A DNA stretch of 64,000 nt from Carnegiea gigantea (taxonomy: Eukaryota > Streptophyta > Magnoliopsida > Caryophyllales > Cactaceae), in assembly GCA_029747015.1 (NCBI GenBank), contig JAKOGI010000027.1, positions 1,476,001-1,540,000 of the forward strand, read 5' to 3'. The position numbers and the translations under genes were made by a program. This document shows positions 49,260 through 60,371 of this stretch, in pieces; within the stretch, counting starts at the first letter, position 1; the number at the start of each line of letters is the position of its first letter. The notes below the pieces were generated by a model. It saw only the letters and a list, made by a program, of their open reading frames with translations, was not told where the DNA came from and searched no databases.

Positions 49260-50413
49260 TTTATCATTTAAATGTTAAGGGTGCTTGAGGACCACATGAG
49301 GAAGTTCAAAATGCATTGTATGATGAATGCTCGTTTTCGAATGTTTTTAATCATGCTCTAACATCTCCAAGATGGAATAACAAAGCCGTCGTGCTTATTA
49401 AATTTGTTTGGAAGATACTTAGGGTGTCTTAGGATGTTTTGAACTATGAAGGTTGTTAGAGCCTCCTGCCACGACTAAGATGAAAGCTACTACGTGCGCA
49501 CAGTTTGTGGTCGTGGGAAAAATCTCAAGTATTTGTCAGCTAATGACTCTGTGCTTCTTTTGATCCCCTCAATGTTTCCGTGTGTTTTAGGAGTTAAGAC
49601 CCCCATTGACAATTGGTAGTCATTGTATATTGCTATACTTCATTTTTTTTGGTGTGACCATACTTCGGAATCAATGATATGGTGTCAATGAAGCCATTTC
49701 ACATGTTGGAATCGTTGATAGGGCTACTTGGGGTGTTTTAGAAGACGTCGGTGTCAAGGGTGGTGAGAGCCTGGGACTCCTATTGGCCTATCAAAATGTT
49801 TTAGAGTGTTTGAGGACCATTCTAGACAATTCAAACTTCAAAGTGTATGACACCATTTTAAGCATTTCCAACTTACGCTTCCAAATGTACTTGGTAGTGA
49901 CAAATTGATAAGGGAATGCTTACACATATTGAAGTCATCTTGGGAGATTTTTAGAAGATTTTAGGACCCTTGGGCTATACGTGGTAGAAGCTTGGTGGGA
50001 TAACCAAAATAGAAGGCTAGCATACACTGTTGCTGTGATTTATGGGGAAAATGTGCGGGAGTTGTAAACTGTTGACTATGTGCTTGTTTTAAAGCATGAG
50101 AAAGTTTTAGGACCATTATTGTCTATTGAGAATCATCAAATTGTCTGAGTAAGTGTAGCGACTTTGTACCTATCCCCCCCCCCCAAAAAAAAAAAATGTA
50201 TTTAAGGTGCTTGAGGATCACTCTAGAAGGTTCAGATATCAATGAGGCGCACGGGTTGTGCCTCAACTTGAGGCGCACGGGTTGTGCCTCCACTTTGGAT
50301 ACACGACTCAATGAGTCTCTGGTAATCTAAGCCTCAAGATATTGAGGCAGGGAAGTTTGAGCCTTTAGCGTGCCTGTGTCTGGGGTGCACCTTTTAAGAC
50401 CAAGTCCCACACT
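49260..50413. other. Spacer with degenerate repeats, no gene seen
   Basis: It continues the repeat style of 46-48.8 kb (TTTTAGGACCATT, TTTGAGGACCATTCTAG-type phrases). A C-run and an A-run meet at about 50166-50193. Confidence 0.4.
50240..50291. repeat. Tandem pair of a palindromic 25-26-mer
   Basis: GAGGCGCACGGGTTGTGCCTC occurs twice in tandem. Each unit is itself a near-perfect inverted repeat (GAGGCGCA against TGTGCCTC), so each can form a short hairpin. Confidence 0.7.
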
Positions 50414-51590
50414 TAGACCTGACAGTTCGGGCGGGCGAGTTAAATACGAGTCGGGTGTCTTCGAGTTCGGGTAAAATACGGGTCGGGTGTATTTCGGGTT
50501 CGGGTAAAATACGGGCAGGTGTATTTCGGTTTTACGGGTTTCGGATCAACCTAACGGGTTTAGAGCGCCTTTTCTGTGAGTTATTTTTCTTTTTTTAAAA
50601 TCAAAAATTCTGCATATTTATTACTCAAAATTGTCAGCATTTAATGAAAATGCATAATAATTGTAATTTCTCAAAAGAATATTTAAATATTCAAATATTG
50701 TATTATAATATATGAACATCTTGTATAGGCGGATACAGAATTAAGCTCCACTTGATTTTGGGTAGATCGACTCGTACATTGAAAGAAGGTTAATAGTGGG
50801 TCGACCAGTTATTGGGTAGCCCGTCTAGAGCATTTTAATGGGTTGTAGTAGTTTCACCGCTAATAACCTATTTAATGATTTAATATTTTTATTAACTAAC
50901 CTACCAATGTCCAATCAGGTAAAACTTTGTTAATGGACCGACCCCAATACGAATACGGCTAGTCTTTTTTCTACCGTTAGTATCATAGTTCAAGACTAGT
51001 TAGAACGAAAACCAAATAAAATTAAATAAAAGAAGTGCAAGATATTATCTTGCAGTTATAACATCAAAAATTTAAATTATTACAAATTAATTAATTTTAA
51101 AAAAATTAGACAGATTTGTATTACTAACTATAAATGGTATGACTTTCGCATCTTTAATGCTTGTCTTCTTTTAAATTAACTTTGTTAAAAAGATTAGATT
51201 GTTATTCCATGCAATTTTATACCTATTTTTAACGTTTTTTTATTTAAAAGTTGTGTATGGTTTTATTTTCAGAGAATGGAGAAGAAAAAATAAGGTTATT
51301 ATTGTTTAATTTATAAATAGATGCAATAGTTATATAATGTCTTTTCAAAATACTCAATAAAAATGACTAGTCATTATTGTTAAAAGAGATAAATTAGAGA
51401 AAAATAAAAAACCAAGGATGTAATGTTCGGGTGAAGCGGGCGGGTTTGGGTCGGGTTTGACTTGCTAATTTGCGGGTTTTTCGGGTTCGGTTTATTTCTA
51501 GTTCGGGTCGAGAAAATCGTGTTCAAAACCCAAAATTTTCGGGCGTGTTCGGGTCAGGTTTTCGGGTCGGGTCAATTTTTGACAGGTCTA
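50414..51590. mobile_element. Non-autonomous hAT element, 1177 bp
   Basis: It is flanked by a perfect 8-bp duplication CCCACACT (50406-50413 and 51591-51598). The left end is TAGACCTGACAG and the reverse complement of the right end is TAGACCTGTCA. Both subterminal zones are crowded with CGGGTTCGGGT and TCGGGTCGGGT repeats, while the middle is AT-rich and has no transposase ORF. It lies about 380 bases upstream of the RTE1-like ATG. Confidence 0.9.
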
Positions 51591-51965
51591 CCCACACTTC
51601 CTTGCGCAGGAAGTACAGCTGTGGGAACTTGAATACTTGTATCTTTCTTATGGGACACAAGCGGAAGACACTGAGCTAAATGCTTCTTGGTAATCATCTA
51701 AATGCTTCTTGGCAATCATCTAGATTGATATGTGTGTTCAACAGTAGTATATAATGTAATTCCCTGCTCTGCTTCCTGTGTTGCATATTGTCATTCGCTT
51801 TTGTTTTTCTTCATGAATCTGTCCAGGTACAAGCTTATTGAAACGCTATAGTATGGGAGTGCAAAGACCACATTCCCTATTTCCTGATTGATAGTGGGAA
51901 CAACAGGATATGTCTGCGTGGTTTGAAATGGTTAGATTTTATCTCAAAAAATTGGGAACAGCTGA
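51591..51965 (+). promoter_or_regulatory. Leader region of the RTE1-like gene with two short upstream ORFs
   Basis: An ATG at 51853 opens a 12-codon ORF ending at 51891. An ATG at 51910 opens a 19-codon ORF whose TGA (51967-51969) overlaps the main ATG (51966-51968) as ATGA. If these lie in the mature leader they would affect translation of the main frame. A possible splice acceptor (TGTCCAG) is near 51827. Confidence 0.4.
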
Positions 51966-53984
51966 ATGATTCCTTCAACACGTGGTGGAATGGATATTAA
52001 AACGGGTAGCATTGATGAAACAATGAGCATGCAAGATGAGCTGTGGCCACTTGGTGATATTGATCCAAAGAAATCAAGATTCCCATGTTGTTTAGTTTGG
52101 ACACCGCTTCCAGTGGTCTCATGGTTAGCGCCATTTATTGGACATGTTGGCATATGCAGGGAGGATGGTTCTATTTTAGACTTTTCCGGATCTAATCTTG
52201 TGAATGTTGATAATTTTGCTTTTGGTGCCGTTGCGAGGTACTTGCAACTCGACAGGAGACAGGTATCTCCTTGCTGACATTTGATTCTTGTAGATTGTCC
52301 TAGATCTCCTACCCTTTTTAGCCTTCGCTCTGCTTATAGATAGATCTTTGCTTTATAATGGCAACTCTTCCATATTTAGAGTGATCTCTTTTCTGAGATG
52401 GTAGGTTTTCTGTGATAATTGGATATATTTCTTAATGATCTATTTCTTTCAATCTTTTTACTGTATCAAATCATCCGTCTTCTTGCGAAAGTTTCTTTAC
52501 GAGTGCGCACATTGATTTTATTTTTGAATCCTGTAATGTACTGTAATGTATTTGCTGCACTTGTAGAGGGGGACTGGGTTCTGCTTGGTCTTTAGCGGCT
52601 GGGATATCATCATGCAGTCTGTAGGTGGTGATCTTTTATGGGTGCATTTTTTAAGAAAATGTATTTTGTGGGTGCACATTGATTTTGTTTTTGAATCATG
52701 TAATGTACTGTAATGTATTTGCAGCACTGGTGTAGGGGGACTGGGTTCTGATTGCTCTTTATCGGCTGGGATATCATCTTGCATTCTGTAGGTGGTGATC
52801 TTTTACTGGTGCATTTTTCAGAAACTGTGCACATTTGGGAATAAGATTTTGCTGGTGATATAGGTGGAGAAATGGAGACTTGCTAGATAAACACAGATAT
52901 TTTGCGGGTCTTGGGGAACAGATGTTTGCCAGATAAACTTGGGTTTTATGCATGTCTTGGTTCCTGCCTGTGTCAATATGTTGAATGTCGATGTGGTTGC
53001 TTGTGCTGAAATTAAGTAACATAGGGCATTATTGTGAGAGAAGTGATGAAGTGGTTTCCTTTTTTGACTTCCTCACAGGAAAGCAGTAAAATTTATGTCT
53101 TCCTCACACGATAAGTGGTTACCTGATGTGATTTTTTGGCGTATTTGGACAGACAAATAAAAGAGTTCCTTCGGCATCGAAACTCCTCTTGGGTGCTTAA
53201 AGGGAGAATCTCATCACGAATCTCTCTTTTTTGGGATGATGAGGAGTTGTGCCCGTCCTCTTTTGATGTGTCTGAGTGTGTGGATAGTTTGCATGTTGGG
53301 TGTATACAGTCTTTTGTAGGATGCTTGCCGTGCATCCAACCTTTTGATTCCGTTTATTAATATATTACTTTTCCTTCCCAAAACAATATTTATGTCTTCA
53401 TCGAAAGTGACTGTTAGATTGTCCCTACATACATGCGGCACAAAGAATAATATTTCCTTTTTTTGATATGGAAAAATTGATACTATTGGCACGCATCGAA
53501 TTGGGTACTTAATATAATTTTGAAGATAATCATCTGATTCATTTCATCTAAACTCATGCAGTGTTGCTTTCCTCCAAATCTATCTGGGCACACATGCAAG
53601 CAACGGTACAAGCATCATGAGTATGGGACAGCAATATCATGGGACGATGCCCTACTCTCGAGCACCCACCGGTACGAGCACAAATCGTACAACCTCTTCA
53701 CTTGCAACTGCCATTCTTTTGTGGCCAACTGTCTTAACCGGCTGTGCTATGGCGGCTCAATGAGCTGGAACGTGCTCAATGTGGCTGCTCTTGTTTTATG
53801 GAAGGGTCAATGGGTAGATGCCATGTCCGTCTTGAGATCTTTCCTGCCTTTTCTGGTGGTGCTTTGCATAGGGGTTTACATGGTTGGCTGGCCTTTAATT
53901 GTCGGGCAGCTATCTTTTGCACTGATGCTTTTTACTTGGTTCGTCTTTGCTACGTACTTCTCCAAGGATATACTAGAGTGTTAG
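51966..53984 (+). CDS. RTE1-family protein (REVERSION-TO-ETHYLENE SENSITIVITY1 / RTH-like, DUF778)
   Basis: RTE1 is a Golgi/ER membrane protein that binds and promotes the ethylene receptor ETR1, acting as a negative regulator of ethylene responses; RTH is its close homologue. Two exons, 51966-52262 and 53562-53984, join in phase (CAG|TGT) and give 239 aa, near the family's 230-250. Exon 1 carries the signature [20 protein letters not shown] and [13 protein letters not shown]. Exon 2 has the cysteine-rich [20 protein letters not shown] (145-164) and two hydrophobic membrane segments (about 190-213 and 214-232). An in-frame TGA stands directly before the ATG, so no longer N-terminus is possible in this exon; Met9 (51990) is an alternative start. 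It may be RTE1 or RTH; the DELWPL and DIDPKK wording does not decide. The 1.3-kb intron contains a tandem duplication. Confidence 0.93.
52507..52835. repeat. Tandem duplication of ~167 bp in the RTE1-like intron
   Basis: The block from GCACATTGATTTT through GTAATGTACTGTAATGTA, GGGGGACTGGGTTCTG, GCTGGGATATCATC and GTAGGTGGTGATCTTTTA occurs at 52507 and again at 52674 (offset 167). A third start (GTGCACATTTGGG) appears at about 52827. The copies are similar, so the duplication is fairly young. Confidence 0.85.
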
Positions 53985-55170
53985 ATGCTGCCATACCCAT
54001 ATCTGATCGCCCGGTACATGCGTTACATCTTATTTCAGATTTGGATTTTTTCCGAATATGTTGTGTTGTGTGTGTTGTCCAAATTAACATGATTTTCATG
54101 TTGGTTTTGGATTGCTACATGCGCGCAACATGAGTATTTGAGGTGAAATCAGGAGTCCAAGTGACATGAGTGATGGAACCCTCCTGCAATTCTTCCTTAG
54201 TGTAGGTTGTAGATGGAGCATCTCTGGAGATTGAATTGTAGATACTTTGAGCATGCATTGAATGGTCAAAGATTTTCCAGTTGTCGAATTGAAATCTGAT
54301 CATATTTCTATCCTCTAAAGCACAAACTATACTAACTGACTTTTTGGCCTTTTTATAAAATTTTTACAACAGTTAATAGAATCTAAATAATTAGTAAGGT
54401 AAAGTGCTCGTGGCAAGAACATCTATATTTTAGACTTAGATCTATAGCTGGGTGATGTAGGGCAATTTAGACCGCATAAGCTTTTATTATTTTGGCTAAT
54501 TAGTATTCACGCTAATTAATTGTAGGCTTGAATGTAAACCAACATAGATTGGTTCAAATAATTCAGCATTTGTTCCCTTTAAACAAGATCTCAAATTTGA
54601 ATTTTGTGATTGTATAAAATCTATAGTGGGAGAGATCTATCTTTTTATAGATCAACAGTGGTTCGATTTTGGTAAAGTTTGGTAAAGTGGAAGTCGAACG
54701 TAATTAATTTGAACACTTCCAAGTCAAATAGTGCATAAACCTAATCTTAATTTTTTACCCTATTCAAAACAAATGCGCTTGTAATGGTTGGCACATGACT
54801 CTAAATCTAAAGTTTCTCTTTCCCACATATATAATAGCTTGTGCAGTTAAGTTGTTTCAAAAACAGCTTGGCTCAAGTGATTTTGTAATTTTTTACCTTA
54901 AATTATAAAATCTTGCGCCCGAATCTTATAAATAGAGGTATTTATATAGAAGAACTTTATTCATTATAAACTTGTAGTTGGCTTGATTGTGATTAATGGA
55001 GAATCAAAGACCAGAAAAATAACTAGTTGGCAGCTAACAGCTATTTTGGACTGCACGCCTCTGGAAACCGCTCCTGTCCATCGCAGTCATCCTTTTGGTT
55101 GGAAACAATGATTCTGCGGCCTTTCTTGGCCTCATTTTCTCTTTTCTTTTTCATGTGTTAGGCTTTAATT
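53985..55170. other. RTE1-like 3' UTR and spacer, with a possible SINE relic
   Basis: No gene is seen. At about 54866-54950 the plus strand reads TTGGCTCAAGTGATTTTG and later CTTGCGCCCGAATCTT, which resemble the A and B boxes of a tRNA-derived SINE, but no poly(A) or TSD is clear. Confidence 0.35.
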
Positions 55171-55180
55171 TTCTTTTTTA
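55171..55180. repeat. Left target-site duplication of the MULE
   Basis: TTCTTTTTTA, identical to 63464-63473. The sequence is low-complexity, so chance agreement is more likely than for a mixed 10-mer. Confidence 0.65.
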
Positions 55181-55441
55181 GGAAATTTACAACTGAGTCA
55201 TGCATCAACAGGCTTGTAACTGACTCATTTTTTTTGCAACAAATAGGTGTTGGTTTCGGAGGGAAATGCAAGTTGGTGAAAAAGCAAAGGAAAGGGCAAT
55301 TACCAAAATACCCTTAATAAAAATAAACTCCCTCTCTCTGCCTGATGCTATCACTTTTTCTCTCCACCAAAAGCTAGAAGCAACAATAGTGGGCATCATA
55401 CGCAAGATTGAAAAGCGAGGGTTTGTTCGGATTTCATAGAT

Positions 55442-55486
<45 letters not shown>

Positions 55487-55771
55487 CTCTCTCCATAGTT
55501 GAATATACTCCTGAATTTTGTGGTATTGAGCAACTGTGCTTCAAAATTGAGGAAAATCTTGCCCCGCAACAAATGGGTGTTGGTTTCGGAGGGAAATGCC
55601 AGTTGGTGAAAAAGCAAAGGAAAGGGCAATTACCAAAATACCCTTAATAAAAATAAACTCCCTCTCTCTGCCTGATGCTATCACTTTCTCTCTCCACCAA
55701 AAGCTAGAAGCAACAATAGTGGGCATCATACGCAAGATTGAAAAGCGAGGGTTTGTTCGGATTTCATAGAT

Positions 55772-55816
<45 letters not shown>

Positions 55817-56996
55817 CTCTCTCCATAGTTGAATATACTCCTGAATTTTGTGGTATTGAGCAACTGTGCTTCAAAATTGAGGAAAATCTTGCCCCAATTT
55901 CTTCAAGGAGGCTTGGTTGTGGGAGCATAAGTGGGTGAGGTAGGGTGGGTACCTGTAGGTGAGAGAAAGTGCAGAGAGAGGCTAGACTTGAGCTTGGAGT
56001 GTCCGGTGATAGTGGAAACCTGACATTGGAGGGCAGCCGCGAAGTTGGAGGGGGAAGGGTTTGGGCGTCTGACGTTGATAGACGACGACAAGTGGAGTGG
56101 TAAACATAAGGTATGTGAAATATTGTTTGAATTTTACAATTTTGGTATGTGGAGTGATATTTTGGTGAATGATTTAAGCTGTTGAAAGGGTAAATGTCTG
56201 GGGTAACATGTGTACCATGTTATTGGTCACCGTTTACCAAGCTATCATTAATGCTGTTGCGTGAAAACCCAATTGCATGGGTGGCCGTGTAGGAGGGTGG
56301 GATAGGGTGTTATTATCCTGTACAGAAGATGACGTAGTTCACACTGACATTGACTGAGAAGGGCGCACTGGTGAACCAGGAGAAATGTGGTGTTCACCAT
56401 AGTAGATATAGTGTACTGAATAAGTAGACAGAGAGCAGTGGTGTTGGGGACTCTTATTATGCACTTGTGTATTGTGGTTGATGCAATAGTGGTCGTACTG
56501 ACCAGACCAGAAACTATTATTGTTTGATGTGCAGGATAGTTGGAAAGGTAGTCTAATGATACAGTGATACGGTAGTCGGTGTTGTGACATCTGGTACCAA
56601 TGGATGGAGATGGTGCTATTATGGGAGGTAGTAGTAGCGAAAGAGAGGTGGTTATTTATGTATTATGGGGGGCGAGTTGGAAGATGATGTAGATGAAAAA
56701 GTAATATATGCGGGGGGTTCAAGGAAGTGTATTGTGCCGAAATAGAGGATGAGGATGGAAGAGGTGCGAAGAATGGTGTCTGAGGTTACTGGCAGTGATT
56801 GGACGATGCAGAAATTATGGTACAGTTTGAAGTACAACCTGGGGATGGTAATGGCAGTAGAGGGGGATGCTGATGTGAGGATGTTTTTGAAAGTGAATTA
56901 CGAGTATAGGTATTTCTATGTGGGCAAGAGTGATGGGCCGAAGAGGCACGCGGAGAAGGTAGGTGCATCACGCGAAGGGAGAACACGGAGTTGTGA
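55181..56996 (+). repeat. Left terminal inverted repeat arm of the MULE
   Basis: It matches 62053-63463 in inverted orientation, with an extra 330 bp from a tandem duplication. It runs from the terminus through a (CT)n tract and into MULE transposase N-terminal coding sequence, stopping after GTTGTGA at 56996. Confidence 0.85.
55236..55895. repeat. 330-bp tandem duplication inside the left TIR
   Basis: Unit 1 (55236-55565) and unit 2 (55566-55895) are nearly identical, each from GCAACAAATRGGTGTTGG to GAAAATCTTGCCCC and each with its own (CT)n tract (near 55442 and 55772). The right TIR has only one unit, so the duplication arose in this arm after the element formed. Confidence 0.92.
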
Positions 56997-57033
56997 TCAA
57001 TGGCGTGGTTTGTGGGAGGAGCGGGAGGGATAG
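56740..57033 (+). pseudogene. MULE transposase N-terminal fragment (left arm)
   Basis: The 94-codon ORF from 56749 reads VRRMVSEVTGSDW, LWYSLKYNLGMVM, GDADVRMFLKVN and SDGPKRHAEKVG. The D-x-D-V-x-x-F-L wording is typical of the N-terminal domain of plant MURA-type transposases. The same stretch occurs on the minus strand of the right arm. Here it is cut off at the inner end of the TIR and followed by unrelated sequence, so there is no catalytic domain. Confidence 0.6.
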
Positions 57034-57074
57034 GGATGATGTGGTGTAACCACAATGGACCAGGTCTTATTTAT

Positions 57075-57177
57075 AAAAATTTATATACGTATTTATATAA
57101 ATATACATGTATACGTATACCTATATATACATACATATATATATATATATATGTATATGTACATATACATATATATA

Positions 57178-57225
<48 letters not shown>

Positions 57226-57321
57226 TATGTATGTATGTATGTATATATGTATATATATATATATATATATAATATATTATATATATATATATATGTCTGT
57301 GTATATATGTGTGTGTGTGTG

Positions 57322-57400
<79 letters not shown>

Positions 57401-57429
57401 ATGTATATGTATGTGTATGTATATGTATA

Positions 57430-57461
<32 letters not shown>

Positions 57462-57686
57462 ATGTATGTATGTATGTATGTATATGTATGTATGTATGTA
57501 TGTGTATCTATATATATATATACACACAACACACACATATATTTATATATTTATATATGTATATATATGTATATGTATATGTATATATGTATGTATACAT
57601 ATACATATACATATACGTACATATATATATATATGTATATATGTATATGTATTATGTATATGTATATATGTATATATGTATGTATG

Positions 57687-57747
<61 letters not shown>

Positions 57748-57794
57748 TATATATGTATATGTGTGTATATATATATATATAGACACACACACAC

Positions 57795-57828
<34 letters not shown>

Positions 57829-57850
57829 GGGGAGAGAGAGAGAGAGAGAG
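57075..57850. repeat. Compound microsatellite (TA/TATG/GT, ending in GA)
   Basis: About 780 bases of TATA, TATG, GTGT and CACA units, closing with (AG)n at about 57811-57850. All Tyr/Ile/Val repeat ORFs on both strands here are artefacts. It begins within 100 bases of the inner end of the left TIR. Confidence 0.97.
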
Positions 57851-58429
57851 ATATGTAAATATATATGTGTTAGCCTCTGCCAGTATGCTTCCACTATTTA
57901 CCTTGGTATACCTTGGCCAGTACAATGGTAGACATGACAGCCTGGCACACATTGTTGTATGTTTCTTAACACATATACAAATATGTATGTATATTGCATT
58001 TGTATGTGTTTAATATGTGTGTACATGTATGTATGTGTACTTGTAAACATTATATATGTTCATGGCAGTGGTGGTTATGGTTAGTTGTGTGGTGGTTGAA
58101 ATTTATTTTGGGTAATGACGAATATGAGTGGCAGACCACCGTTGTCATCCCTCTCTTGCATTGCAACAATACACGTGGATGCTAAACCATCATCTGCCAC
58201 CGTTGTCAGTGAATTCCCCATCCACATCAGCATCCATGCCAAGGTAATCATCAACTAATTAAGCATATGTCTGTCTTCTGTATTCTGCCACTATGGTGTG
58301 ACAGTCAACGTGGGTGTATGAATGGGTTGACTGTTGTAGTACTTTGTTACATGGCATGCATTGTTGTTATGTTGCGTATGGTTAGGAGGGAACAAGTCAT
58401 ATGTGGGTTTATATTGGCATAGGTTGCTA
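57851..58429. other. MULE interior, no coding region recognised
   Basis: GT-rich sequence with GTATGT motifs at the start, then mixed sequence. No recognisable frame. Confidence 0.4.
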
Positions 58430-59600
58430 ATGTGAGGTTTCATGTCGTTCCTTGTTTGTATTGATGAAAATGTATGTAGTCCAGTGACGTCAGCGCAGGC
58501 CCGGTCAGCATTGTTGGAGCAGGGGGTACTCCTGCCAAGATCAGCGACCTACCCCTTCACGTGCAGGTGTCCCAAAGGTCCCCCCCCCCCCAAAAGGGCA
58601 ATTGCAGGACAAGATGAGCGGGATGACAGCTTCAACTGTCACGTTTTGCATTTCTGTGACTGTCTTACTTTACGTATTTCGGTAATGTAATTAATGTGCC
58701 ATGTGCATTGCAGGATGTGAGGAACTACTTGTTGCGTTCGTTGTCCGCTGATGACGAGACCCTACTTTGTGATGTCCGCCAACGATGCAAGTCCTTCCGG
58801 GACTTAAATTAGTGATTAATGTTCGCGTTTAATAGTTTGTACAATGGAATGCACATTTCAGCACTACGACGAACCCCAACAGGCATGCTTTGAATAACTT
58901 GCTATGTTTGTGGCCAATGCTTGCAGGCTATCCTATTTAACCGAAGGCGGGGTCGCCCACCTTACAACGGTTGATATGAAAGGGTTGGTCAACATTGTGT
59001 CGCGCAATGGTCCGGAGACAAAGCGAAAGACTACTGCATTAGTGGATTCGTGATTGACAACTACAGTTCCCTCCTTGAGGAGTGCCAACGCTTGTATCCG
59101 AAATGGTGCCGACGATCAATTTTTGCGAAGACTACTGTAAGGAAGTGTACGTACGAAAATCCCTATACAAGAAGTGGTGGTGGGTGGTTTCTATCGACCC
59201 TGCCAACCGGGATATGTGCAGTTGTTCACCATGGTAGACAACTTCTATGATTGTGGTAGTAATTGGTATAATAGTACCCATGTCAGCAGTTGTGTTTAGC
59301 AGTGCATGAAAGGTTATGCACAGTGGTGCACGAATGGAAACCAAATTCATGCAACACAAGCAACTGCATTACTGCACTATACAGGGGAACATAAACACAC
59401 GTACTATACACAAGCGTTGCCCTCCCACACCACAAACCAAAAGGACCACACACAAAACATGTGGTGGTTTATATTATGTAGCTACTTGTTTTGTTCAGAA
59501 GAAGGACATAGACGACGTTATTTTCATAATTGTCACACTGGAACATAATCTCCTATATGTCCACTTGTGCAGTTCACAATTACGGTACCCCAAATAGCAT
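58430..59600 (+). pseudogene. Degraded Ulp1/C48 cysteine-protease-like region inside the MULE
   Basis: Open pieces on the plus strand include DVRNYLLRSLSADDETLL (after a CAG acceptor-like site near 58716) and ISGFVIDNYSSLLEECQRLY at about 59040-59100. A third piece, DIDDVIFIIVTLEHNLLYVH, lies at about 59508-59567. The second resembles the substrate-side helix (VIDxYxxLL) of Ulp1 proteases. The third resembles the stretch leading to the catalytic His, with His-Asn where His-Trp is usual. Stops and frameshifts separate the pieces, and the catalytic Asp and Cys are not found; a hAT element has inserted just downstream. Ulp1 genes are carried by plant Kaonashi-type MULEs, which fits the context. 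This is inference from short motifs; it could also be an unrelated captured gene. Confidence 0.4.
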
Positions 59601-59652
59601 TGCACTTCTCTCATACATGTCGTAGCTGTGTCTTTGTGTGACACGTTTTACT

Positions 59653-60363
59653 TAGTGGCGGATCTAGATATTTAAGATATGGGTATCCATTTATTAACAT
59701 CATTACTAATATATACTATTTTTTAAAAAAATAAATCATATAATAGAATATATGGTAGTGTACCTCGTATAGAATATAGACATTTCATCTTATATTTTTT
59801 ACGAACGTTTCATTTTGTACTTCTACATTAGCGGAACTTGATATGCAATAATAATACACTCTACTTTTATAACTGAAAGGAAAATGATTGTCCACTACTT
59901 GTTTGTTCTTCCTGATTCTTCGTACTTTGAATTTGATACATAAGTTGTACTAAAACTGTAAAATATTCCACTTACCTACCATTTATTACAGTCATTGGTT
60001 GCGTAAGAAGTCATTAACATTAAATAATAAAACTCTAAAAAAATCAACATTAAGCAAAAAAGTGAACATACCAAAACATGAAATAAAACTATAAACAACT
60101 CAGCATAATTTTTTTATTGTATTTCATTTAAATTTTTTTGTTACATTCCAACATCGTCATAGCTATAGTTTTTGTATTTAGAGAAATTAAAAGTATCACT
60201 ATGTGGACTGTGTATAATAAGAGGATGTCCACAACTTTTTAGGTCTATTTTACAGGTGTCCACATATACTAATATGCCTCCTTCAAAATAACGCAATACA
60301 ATCTTTTTTCTTTAGGTAGGGATGCCCATCGACACCCCACCCCATCAAATAGATCTGCCCATG
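59653..60363. mobile_element. Non-autonomous hAT-like element, 711 bp, nested in the MULE
   Basis: The left end TAGTGGCGGATCTAGA and the reverse complement of the right end CATGGGCAGATCTATT share GGCRGATCTA. The flanks GTTTTACT (59645-59652) and GTATTACT (60364-60371) agree at 7 of 8 bases, as expected for a hAT duplication. The inside is AT-rich without a transposase. Confidence 0.7.
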
Positions 60364-60371
60364 GTATTACT

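Noticed and set aside
57071..57952. Long Tyr/Ile/Val/Cys-repeat ORFs on both strands, up to 274 codons
   Set aside because: They arise from TA/GT microsatellite sequence, which is open in many frames; no real protein composition.
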